NCBI GenBank assembly: GCA_002435335.1
Contig: DJMI01000062.1
Coordinates: 1-5,677, forward strand
DNA: 5,677 nucleotides
Source of the DNA: Nitrosomonas sp. UBA6494
Lineage (GTDB): Bacteria > Pseudomonadota > Gammaproteobacteria > Burkholderiales > Nitrosomonadaceae
Direction: 5' to 3'
Below the pieces are notes generated by a model, which saw only the letters and a list, made by a program, of their open reading frames with translations, did not search any database and was not told the DNA's origin. Each line of letters starts with the position of its first letter. The first letter of the stretch is position 1. The translations under genes were made by a program, and so were the position numbers. Shown here piece after piece: positions 1-5,180 of this stretch.

Positions 1-732
1 GCTTTCGACGTAATCGCCGTGCACCTGCACATGCCCGATCGGTTCGCAAAAATAAGTTTGCACCTCACCTTGTTCGTTCAGTGCGCGCACGGTGAGTTGC
101 GTGATTTCGTAATCGAAATGAATCACGCCTTCGACGATCACGCGCCCCTGATCGACGCGGCTGCCGCTCGCGGCATAGTTCCACGCCGCTTCGACTTCCT
201 CCGCACGGTCGACGCGCGATTGCCCCTTGCCGGACGATGACATCACCGGCTTGACGATGCACGGATAGCCGATTTTGCCGTTGATGGCGGCGCGCAATTC
301 GTCCAAACTGTTGGCAAAGGCATACGGCGACGTCGGCATGCCGAGCGTCTCAGCCGCCAAACAGCGAATACCCTCGCGATTCATCGTCAAACGCGCCGCG
401 CGCGCCGTGGGAATCACGGTGGCGATACCGGCCTGTTCGATTTCCAGCAGCATGTCGGTTGCGATCGCTTCGATTTCCGGCACGATGATGTGCGGGCGTT
501 CCTGCTCGACCAATGCACGTAGCGCCCGGCCGTCGGCCATATTGATCACATGCGCGCGGTGCGCCACTTGTTGCCCCGGCGCATCGGCGTAACGATCCAC
601 CGCAATGGTTTCCACGCCCAGGCGCTGCAACGCGATGATCACTTCCTTACCCAATTCGCCGCTGCCCAGCAGCATCACCTTGGTCGCCGAGGGACTCAGC
701 GGTGTACCGATGACCGATGGTGTTTTCATCAT
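1..732 (-). CDS. purT: Formate-dependent phosphoribosylglycinamide formyltransferase (PurT), 3' end outside window
   Basis: PurT is a cytoplasmic ATP-grasp enzyme that makes formyl-GAR from GAR, formate and ATP in purine synthesis, an alternative to folate-dependent PurN. The frame is open for 244 codons to the window edge; the family is about 390-400 residues, so the C-terminal part, including the Mg-binding glutamates, is missing. The match to E. coli PurT is close throughout: LLGSGELGKE at residues 21-30 (E26-L27 bind GAR), VDRYADAP at 45-52, VPEIEAIATDM at 84-94 (E86 contacts GAR), TMNREGIR at 116-123, and the ATP-grasp loop KPVMSSSGKGQ at 161-171, followed by VIVEGVI near 198-204. Two ATG codons lie in tandem (732 and 729). 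I chose the first because a GGAG sits 8 nt upstream of it. The gene begins 5 nt after the queG stop, so it is probably the second gene of a queG-purT transcript. No key residue is missing in the visible part. The identification is very secure. Confidence 0.97.
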   Translation of the reverse strand, partial: MMKTPSVIGTPLSPSATKVMLLGSGELGKEVIIALQRLGVETIAVDRYADAPGQQVAHRAHVINMADGRALRALVEQERPHIIVPEIEAIATDMLLEIEQAGIATVIPTARAARLTMNREGIRCLAAETLGMPTSPYAFANSLDELRAAINGKIGYPCIVKPVMSSSGKGQSRVDRAEEVEAAWNYAASGSRVDQGRVIVEGVIHFDYEITQLTVRALNEQGEVQTYFCEPIGHVQVHGDYVES

Positions 733-737
733 GATAA

Positions 738-1850
738 TTACTCCAGAATAGCTGTTCTTTTTTGATCTTGTTGCTGCAAAGCCCAGTGCACATGCTCGCG
801 CACCAGTTCCGATTCATCGTCCACGCGGGCTTGCAGTGCCTGCACGATTGCTTCGGTATACGGTGCGTTGCCGAGCCCGACCGCGATATTGCGCAGCCAT
901 TGTGCGTAACCGATGCGCCGAATCGGACTGCCAGCAAGTTTGGTCTCGAACATTTCCTGAGTCCAGCCGAACAAATCGAGCAATGATACGTCGTCCAAAC
1001 CGTTGCGTACATGAAAATCGTTTTCCGCCGTCAGCTTAGCGTATTTATTCCACGGACACACCAACTGGCAATCGTCGCAACCGTAAATACGGTTGCCGAT
1101 CAGCGGTCGCAATTCCACCGGTATGCTGCTTTTCAATTCGATCGTCAAATAGGAAATGCAACGCCGCGCATCGACCAGATAAGGCGCCACGATCGCTTGC
1201 GTCGGGCAAATATCGATACAGCGAGTGCAACTACCGCAATAATTCGTTGTTTCTTCGTCCACCGGCAGCGGCAAATCGAGGTACATTTCACCAAGGAAAA
1301 ACATCGATCCGGCTTGGCGGGTCAGCAGCAATGTATGCTTGCCTTTCCACCCCAACCCCGCTTTTTGCGCCCAAGCGACTTCCATGACCGGCGCGCTGTC
1401 GGAAAATACCCGATACTGAAACGAACCGACTTGCGCGCCGATTTTGTCGGCCAATTTCTGCAACCGTGCACGCACCACTTTATGATAGTCGCGCCCCAAT
1501 GCGTAGCGCGAAATAAAAGCGCGCTCGCCGTCCCGGATGACATCCCAGCTTTTTTTAGCGGCAGGCGGTTGATAGTTGATGCACACCGAAATGACGCGCA
1601 ATGTACCCGGCTCCAATTCCGCCGGTCGGGTACGCTTGGTGCCGTGCTTGGCCATATAATCCATGTCGCCGTGATAGCCGTGCTCCAACCAATTGAACAA
1701 GCCGGACTCCACCGCAGTCATATCCGCATTGGCATCGGCAATACGGGTATCGTGAAAACCCAGTTCCCTGCCCCACGCTTTAATTGCTTGCGCCAACGCG
1801 GCATAATCCGTTAATTTCTCAACCGAGGTATGTTCTTGCATAACGTCCAT
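738..1850 (-). CDS. queG: Epoxyqueuosine reductase QueG
   Basis: QueG reduces epoxyqueuosine to queuosine at the wobble position of GUN-anticodon tRNAs. It is a cytoplasmic cobalamin-dependent iron-sulfur enzyme. The 370-residue product is close in length to E. coli QueG (379). Visible family marks are GYHGDMDYM (58-66), PGTLRVISV (81-89), SRYALGRDYHK (114-124), DSAPVMEVAWAQKAGLGWKGKHTLLL (151-176, with D151 as the expected catalytic acid), and a ferredoxin-like section. Cysteines 205, 208, 211 and 215 (CGSCTRCIDICP), then C231 (ARRCISYLT), then 258, 261 and 265 (CDDCQLVCPWNK) give all eight ligands for two [4Fe-4S] clusters. The C-terminal part (RRIGYAQWLRNIAVGLGNAP and after) matches the HEAT-like tRNA-binding tail. 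The start is uncertain between ATG 1850 and ATG 1841 (Met4); neither has a strong Shine-Dalgarno. The gene is divergent from tsaE with overlapping 5' ends and is followed after 5 nt by purT. Confidence 0.97.
   Translation of the reverse strand: MDVMQEHTSVEKLTDYAALAQAIKAWGRELGFHDTRIADANADMTAVESGLFNWLEHGYHGDMDYMAKHGTKRTRPAELEPGTLRVISVCINYQPPAAKKSWDVIRDGERAFISRYALGRDYHKVVRARLQKLADKIGAQVGSFQYRVFSDSAPVMEVAWAQKAGLGWKGKHTLLLTRQAGSMFFLGEMYLDLPLPVDEETTNYCGSCTRCIDICPTQAIVAPYLVDARRCISYLTIELKSSIPVELRPLIGNRIYGCDDCQLVCPWNKYAKLTAENDFHVRNGLDDVSLLDLFGWTQEMFETKLAGSPIRRIGYAQWLRNIAVGLGNAPYTEAIVQALQARVDDESELVREHVHWALQQQDQKRTAILE
741..744 (-). promoter_or_regulatory. Ribosome binding site of purT
   Basis: On the minus strand GGAG is followed by 8 nt and then ATGATG. 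The site lies inside the last codons of queG, which suggests translational coupling of purT to queG. It favours the first of the two tandem ATGs as the start. Confidence 0.7.
1779..1807 (+). promoter_or_regulatory. Candidate promoter for tsaE-amidase
   Basis: CATAAT at 1802-1807 (5 of 6 to the -10 consensus) lies 17 bp after a weak TTTAAT at 1779-1784. Transcription would begin near 1814, leaving a very short leader before tsaE. The site is inside the queG coding region, as it must be because the two genes overlap at their starts. It is a low-confidence call based on spacing and one good hexamer. Confidence 0.25.
1825..1828 (+). promoter_or_regulatory. Shine-Dalgarno deciding the tsaE start
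   Basis: GAGG at 1825-1828 ends only 1 nt before ATG 1830, which is too close for normal use, but is 7 nt before an in-frame TTG at 1836, which is ideal spacing. TTG 1836 may therefore be the true start even though ATG is the better codon. The difference is two residues. Confidence 0.45.
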
Positions 1851-2342
1851 TCGCCGGATTCGGCATCCGATCAGAGCCTGTCATTATATTTACCCGATGA
1901 AGCGGCGATGCTTGCATTCGGTAGCCGATTCGCCGCTTGCCTGCATCCGGGATTGGTGGTTTTTCTGTACGGCAACCTCGGCGCCGGCAAAACGACACTG
2001 GCGCGCGGTATTTTACACGGCCTTGGTTACACCCGGCATGTCAAAAGTCCCACATATAATTTGGTTGAAATCTATAAATTTTCTCAGTTATACTTGTATC
2101 ACTTTGATTTTTATCGATTCAATGATTTTCTGGAATGGGAAGATGCGGGCTTCAGAGAATATTTTAATTCAAAATCAATATGTTTGGTGGAATGGCCTGA
2201 AAAATCAGGGGATTTGCTACCAACGGCCGATTTACAGATTTTTATCAATTTTCTCGATAATGGCCGCAATATTGAAGTCCGCGCCGGCACAGACACTGGA
2301 AAAAGATACATAAAAACGTGCAAGAACCTGACGACACCGTAA
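1830..2342 (+). CDS. tsaE: tRNA t6A biosynthesis ATPase TsaE (YjeE family)
   Basis: TsaE is a cytoplasmic P-loop ATPase that works with TsaB and TsaD in making threonylcarbamoyl-adenosine at position 37 of ANN-decoding tRNAs. The product is 170 residues from ATG 1830 (168 from TTG 1836), against about 153 in E. coli. Visible marks are LPDEAAM (21-27), Walker A YGNLGAGKTT (47-56), the switch-like VKSPTYNLVE (71-80), HFDFYR (91-96, D93 matching the conserved Asp of E. coli HFDLYR) and the family signature ICLVEWPE (117-124, E121 and W122). No ATG lies between 1830 and Met27, and starting there would remove conserved sequence. The 5' end overlaps queG on the other strand and the 3' end overlaps the amidase by 25 bp. 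The middle of the gene is strikingly AT-rich compared with its neighbours, yet all motifs are intact, so it looks functional. Confidence 0.95.
   Translation: MFLHNVHSPDSASDQSLSLYLPDEAAMLAFGSRFAACLHPGLVVFLYGNLGAGKTTLARGILHGLGYTRHVKSPTYNLVEIYKFSQLYLYHFDFYRFNDFLEWEDAGFREYFNSKSICLVEWPEKSGDLLPTADLQIFINFLDNGRNIEVRAGTDTGKRYIKTCKNLTTP
1883..1888 (-). promoter_or_regulatory. Candidate -10 element for the queG-purT transcript
   Basis: The minus strand reads a perfect TATAAT here, about 32 nt upstream of the queG ATG, which would leave a leader of roughly 25 nt. I see no good -35 hexamer at 16-18 bp spacing. The site lies inside the tsaE coding region, where AT-rich hexamers also occur by chance, so this is only a candidate. 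Confidence 0.35.
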
Positions 2343-3781
2343 ACACCCTTAGGACACGCCAGCAGGCCTGGGCAGTTCTGTGTCGCGCACGTTTTCCGCT
2401 CTATGCTTACTTCGCGTTCTGTGTCCTATTTGTCTTCTTTAGCTGTAACGCCGTTGCCGCCAATCATGCAATCAAATCGGCACACGTCGGACTAACTCCG
2501 GAGTCCACTCGAATTACGCTGGAATCGAACCACCCGCTTGATTACGAATTGAGCATGCTAAGCAATCCGCACCGGGTCGTACTTGATATCAATAATGTAC
2601 AAGTAACACCGGTACTTGCTTCATTATCACAACAAATCAACGCTATCGATCCATTCGTTGAGCGCATTCGCGTCGGCCAATTCAAACCCCATGTAACTCG
2701 CCTGGTTTTTGATTTGAAAGCCAATGTGGTACCCCGCACTTTCGTCATTGCACCAAAAGAGAATTACAGCTACCGCCTGGTATTGGATGTACAACTACCG
2801 AGCAAACCGGCACCCACCGCACCAAAAATACCACCCGGTATGGCCATTGACGACGACTTTGTCGCCGACTCTCTGGAACAGCTAGTTGCATCAATATCAC
2901 CGACTCTGCAGCAACCGGCCGTCATTCCCCAACCGGCACTCGCATCGCTGCCGCTACCGGCACAAAAACCGCAGCGCCAGCAAACTGGAAAAAACGACAC
3001 CACCGCTACAGCTGTTGCATCCATTGCACCGGGGCCTTCGCTTAAAAACAGCAGAGTCCCCCGCATACTGGTAGTAGCAATCGACGCGGGGCACGGCGGA
3101 CATGATCCAGGCGCAATCGGCAGCCAAGGCACTTACGAAAAAGATGTCACTTTGGCAATCGCGAAAAAACTCAAAGCACGCATCGACAAAGAACCGAACA
3201 TGCGCGCCGTGCTGACCCGCACCGGCGACTATTATGTCACTCTGCCGCAGCGCCGCCTCAATGCACGCAAAGCCAATGCAGATCTATTTATTTCAATTCA
3301 TGCCGATGCCAATCCCAGACCGCATGCGCATGGCTCATCGGTATTTACGCTATCAGAACATGGCGCGACATCGACTACGGCAAGTTGGTTGGCCAACAAA
3401 GAAAACAGTGTTGACGATCTGATGAGCGGCGTCAACATCACCGCTCAATCCAAGGAAATTAAAGAAGTGTTGCTGGATTTATCGCTGAGCGTGACCATCA
3501 ATGACAGCGTTAAGCTGGCGGAATACGTTTTAAAACAACTGGGCAATATCAATCATTTGCACAAAAGAAATGTTGAGCAGGCCGGATTTGCCGTATTGAA
3601 ATCCCCTGATATCCCTTCAATTCTGGTAGAAACCGCATTCTTGAGTAATCCGAAAGAAGAAACCAAATTGCGTCAGACCGGTTATCAAGACAAAATGGCC
3701 GATGCATTGTTTATTGGTATTAAAAAATACTTCGCCGACAATCCGGCTTTAGCACGCGCCAGCGTAAATCACGTAAAATAG
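2318..3781 (+). CDS. amiC: Periplasmic N-acetylmuramoyl-L-alanine amidase, AmiB/AmiC type
   Basis: This enzyme cuts the bond between MurNAc and L-Ala in peptidoglycan, in the family that splits septal wall for daughter-cell separation. The 487-residue product has a basic N-region, a hydrophobic core (about 28-43) and a probable signal-peptidase site AVAA|NHA after residue 48. There is no twin-arginine motif, so Sec export is likely, unlike Tat-exported E. coli AmiC. An AMIN domain (about 53-158) should target septal wall. A Pro/Ala/Gln-rich linker (about 160-247) leads to Amidase_3 (about 249-472). Expected zinc ligands are H259 (DAGHGG), E274 (TYEKD) and H328 (SIHAD), with catalytic E438 (LVETAFLSN). 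An insertion at about 349-410 matches the self-inhibitory helix region relieved by EnvC/NlpD-type LytM activators. The start is GTG 2318, 25 bp inside tsaE; no better in-frame start precedes the signal peptide, so translation is probably coupled. The name amiC rather than amiB is a convention choice; a beside-tsaE position also fits amiB. Confidence 0.94.
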   Translation: MQEPDDTVNTLRTRQQAWAVLCRARFPLYAYFAFCVLFVFFSCNAVAANHAIKSAHVGLTPESTRITLESNHPLDYELSMLSNPHRVVLDINNVQVTPVLASLSQQINAIDPFVERIRVGQFKPHVTRLVFDLKANVVPRTFVIAPKENYSYRLVLDVQLPSKPAPTAPKIPPGMAIDDDFVADSLEQLVASISPTLQQPAVIPQPALASLPLPAQKPQRQQTGKNDTTATAVASIAPGPSLKNSRVPRILVVAIDAGHGGHDPGAIGSQGTYEKDVTLAIAKKLKARIDKEPNMRAVLTRTGDYYVTLPQRRLNARKANADLFISIHADANPRPHAHGSSVFTLSEHGATSTTASWLANKENSVDDLMSGVNITAQSKEIKEVLLDLSLSVTINDSVKLAEYVLKQLGNINHLHKRNVEQAGFAVLKSPDIPSILVETAFLSNPKEETKLRQTGYQDKMADALFIGIKKYFADNPALARASVNHVK

Positions 3782-3793
3782 TATTTCTTGGCT

Positions 3794-3797
3794 CTAT
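3794..3797. repeat. Left copy of putative target-site duplication (CTAT)
   Basis: CTAT directly abuts the outer end of the left terminal inverted repeat, 12 nt after the amidase stop codon. The same four bases directly follow the right repeat at 3958-3961. A 4-bp match can occur by chance (1 in 256 at a fixed position), but its exact abutment on both sides supports an insertion. Confidence 0.55.
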
Positions 3798-3815
3798 GAG
3801 TCTGTTGGACTTAAG
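3798..3815 (+). repeat. Left terminal inverted repeat of the MITE-like element
   Basis: GAGTCTGTTGGACTTAAG pairs with the right repeat at 17 of 18 positions. The single mismatch (T3806 opposite G3949) becomes a U-G wobble in plus-strand RNA. Confidence 0.85.
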
Positions 3816-3827
3816 CAATCGTAGCGA

Positions 3828-3926
3828 GCCGAGTGGGAGAGCAAGGGTAGATTTTCTCAATTTTGAGGCGCATAGTTAATCTATGCAACGAAAAATTGGG
3901 GAAATATGAACCGTTATCTCATCGGC
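3828..3926 (+). repeat. Second-layer inverted repeat inside the element
   Basis: GCCGA (3828-3832) pairs with TCGGC (3922-3926). After a one-base bulge at 3833, TGGGA (3834-3838) pairs with TCTCA (3917-3921) with one G-U pair. It is nested inside the terminal repeats and extends the overall hairpin. Confidence 0.5.
3851..3905 (+). repeat. Inner hairpin of the element (14-bp stem plus 6-bp apical stem)
   Basis: ATTTTCTCAATTTT (3851-3864) can pair over all 14 positions with AAAATTGGGGAAAT (3892-3905), with two G-U pairs. After a 5-by-5 internal loop, GCATAG (3870-3875) pairs perfectly with CTATGC (3881-3886) around the 5-nt loop TTAAT. There is no run of T after the structure, so it is not a standard intrinsic terminator. 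Confidence 0.6.
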
Positions 3927-3939
3927 GTAGTAAATTAGC

Positions 3940-3957
3940 CTTAAGTCCGACAGACTC
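3940..3957 (-). repeat. Right terminal inverted repeat of the MITE-like element
   Basis: CTTAAGTCCGACAGACTC is the inverted partner of 3798-3815. Complementarity stops right after the CTTAAG core on the inner side, so the repeat length is 18 bp. Confidence 0.85.
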
Positions 3958-3961
3958 CTAT
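3958..3961. repeat. Right copy of putative target-site duplication (CTAT)
   Basis: CTAT directly follows the right terminal repeat and matches the four bases before the left one. Confidence 0.55.
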
Positions 3962-3968
3962 GCAGTCC

Positions 3969-3999
3969 TTAAATGCGGATTGTCCTTTCGCTCTACAAT
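3969..3999 (+). promoter_or_regulatory. Candidate promoter of the Mla-type operon
   Basis: TACAAT at 3994-3999 matches the -10 consensus at 5 of 6 positions and lies 32 nt before the permease ATG. A weak -35 (TTAAAT, 3969-3974) is 19 bp upstream, which is longer than ideal. The stretch 3962-4031 is otherwise featureless. The candidate lies just outside the MITE-like element, so the insertion probably separated this promoter from whatever lay upstream. Confidence 0.3.
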
Positions 4000-4031
4000 A
4001 ACGTAACTTTGACGATCAAATCCAATCCAGT

Positions 4032-5177
4032 ATGTCATCTACCCCCGCAGCACCGACAACCATGACTCAGTGGTATCAGCTATATAGCGACGGGGATTTT
4101 CCGTGCATCATTCTCACCGGCAACTACACCCTCCCCACTCTGACGCACCATCTTAAGACACTGGAGAGTGACTTAACCGCTGTTTATGCTCGACACAAAA
4201 ATCTTCGCTGGGATTTGACCGGCATACAACAATTGGACAGTGTCGGATCGGCATTACTGTGGCAGGTTTGGCAACAACAACGCCCTCAGAATCTGCAATT
4301 GCGCCCTGAACATGAGAGGATTTTCGCACGATTAGAGCAACTGCCCCCACTCAAACCGATTATTCGTCACCGCGATTTCCTTTGGCCGATCGTTGCTTTG
4401 GGTAAATTGGCACTGTTACTGTGGCATCACACCGTCGGATTGATCACGCTGATCGGTCAATTATTGATCGATGTCGTTTATTTGATCCGGCATCCGGCGT
4501 ATATTCCGTGGCGGGAAATTTCCGCCAATCTTTTTCGAACCGGTGCGCAGGCGCTTGGCATTACGGCATTGGTCGGTTTTTTGATCGGCATCGTGCTGAG
4601 CTATCTGTCTTCCCGGCAATTGCAGATGTTCGGCGCGGACATTTTTATTATCAATATTTTGGGATTCAGCATCATTCGCGAACTGGGCCCGATGCTGGCG
4701 GCAATTCTGGTCGCCGGGCGTTCCGGATCGTCGATGACTGCGCAACTCGGCGTCATGCGTGTCACGCAGGAATTGGATGCGTTGACGGTCATGGGCATCT
4801 CGCATAGTCAGCGCCTGATTCTTCCTAAAGTGCTGGGATTGGGTATCGCCATGCCGCTGCTGGTGATGTGGACCAGCGCGATCGCATTGTTTGGCGGCAT
4901 GGTGGCAGCAGAATTGCAACTGGGTTTGAGCGTACAATACTTTCTGTTCGAGCTTCCCGATGCGGTGCCGATTGCCAATCTATGGCTCGGTCTGGGCAAG
5001 GGCGTCGTGTGCGGCATGACCATTGCACTGGTGGCTTGCCACTTCGGCCTAAGGATTAAGCCGAATACGGAAAGTCTGGGTGAAGGAACGACTTCATCCG
5101 TGGTAACATCCATTACGATGGTAATCATCATCGATGCGATCTTTGCCATTATGTTTTCAGATGTAGGGCTCTATTAA
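4032..5177 (+). CDS. mlaE: MlaE-family ABC lipid transporter permease with fused N-terminal STAS domain
   Basis: This is an inner-membrane permease of the MCE/Mla type, a family that moves phospholipids between inner and outer membranes. At 381 residues it is about 120 longer than E. coli MlaE (about 260). The extra N-terminal part (about 13-110) looks like a STAS domain, with LRWDLTGIQQLDSVGSALL at 58-76, where S70 occupies the position of the STAS phospho-acceptor serine; in E. coli this role is played by the separate protein MlaB. The permease part follows: hydrophobic stretches at about 117-152, 171-192, 203-230, 264-293, 316-338 and 357-376. The cytoplasmic coupling signature is IRELGPMLAAILVAGRSGSS (215-234), continuing into TAQLGVMRVTQELDAL (236-251). 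The C-terminal TTSSVVTSITMVIIIDAIFAIMF is also typical. ATG 4032 has no clear Shine-Dalgarno; ATG 4062 (Met11) is an alternative that keeps the STAS domain. The ATPase gene follows after 3 nt. The symbol mlaE denotes family; this may be an Mla paralogue rather than the canonical system. Confidence 0.92.
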   Translation: MSSTPAAPTTMTQWYQLYSDGDFPCIILTGNYTLPTLTHHLKTLESDLTAVYARHKNLRWDLTGIQQLDSVGSALLWQVWQQQRPQNLQLRPEHERIFARLEQLPPLKPIIRHRDFLWPIVALGKLALLLWHHTVGLITLIGQLLIDVVYLIRHPAYIPWREISANLFRTGAQALGITALVGFLIGIVLSYLSSRQLQMFGADIFIINILGFSIIRELGPMLAAILVAGRSGSSMTAQLGVMRVTQELDALTVMGISHSQRLILPKVLGLGIAMPLLVMWTSAIALFGGMVAAELQLGLSVQYFLFELPDAVPIANLWLGLGKGVVCGMTIALVACHFGLRIKPNTESLGEGTTSSVVTSITMVIIIDAIFAIMFSDVGLY

Positions 5178-5180
5178 TTG

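Larger units (their letters stand above)
3798..3957. mobile_element. 160-bp MITE-like element, non-autonomous insertion
   Basis: The element is bounded by 18-bp inverted repeats, GAGTCTGTTGGACTTAAG at the left and CTTAAGTCCGACAGACTC at the right, with one mismatch, and is flanked by CTAT on both sides. It has no credible open reading frame. Further inverted repeats are nested inside it, so almost the whole length can fold into a single long hairpin. Size, terminal repeats, direct flanking repeat and lack of coding capacity are the marks of a miniature inverted-repeat transposable element that would depend on the transposase of a related IS. I cannot name the parent family with certainty; a 4-bp duplication is compatible with some IS5-type elements, and a central TA is compatible with IS630/Tc1-type target choice. 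It fills most of the gap between the amidase and the Mla-type operon. Copies elsewhere in the genome cannot be checked from this window. Confidence 0.65.

Noticed and set aside
19..765. Several plus-strand open frames opposite purT
   Set aside because: PurT on the minus strand matches its family continuously from residue 1 to the window edge, so these are shadows.
1011..1814. 267-codon open frame on the plus strand opposite queG
   Set aside because: It lies wholly antisense to a queG with all cluster cysteines intact, and its translation is low in recognisable motifs and rich in Arg/His/Gln as expected for a shadow frame.
2435..2461. Lipoprotein signal in the amidase (Cys43 near the end of the hydrophobic core)
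   Set aside because: The residues before the cysteine (FFS) do not fit the lipobox, and a good signal-peptidase I site (AVAA) follows directly.
3906..3938. 10-codon frame (MNRYLIGVVN) inside the MITE-like element
   Set aside because: It is too short, the nearest purine stretch is too close to the ATG, and its bases are part of the paired stems; there is no sign that it is translated.
3851..3957. Intrinsic terminator for the amidase transcript
   Set aside because: The hairpins lack a GC-rich compact stem followed by a T run, so they do not match the standard terminator form, although an unusual termination role is not excluded.
3962..3985. A possible third partial copy of the terminal repeat core (TCCTTAAA) right of the element
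   Set aside because: Only a few bases match and the flanking bases do not, so chance is the simpler explanation.
4461..4937. 158-codon open frame on the minus strand opposite the permease
   Set aside because: It is antisense to conserved MlaE sequence, and its translation is Gln/His/Arg-rich without any domain pattern.
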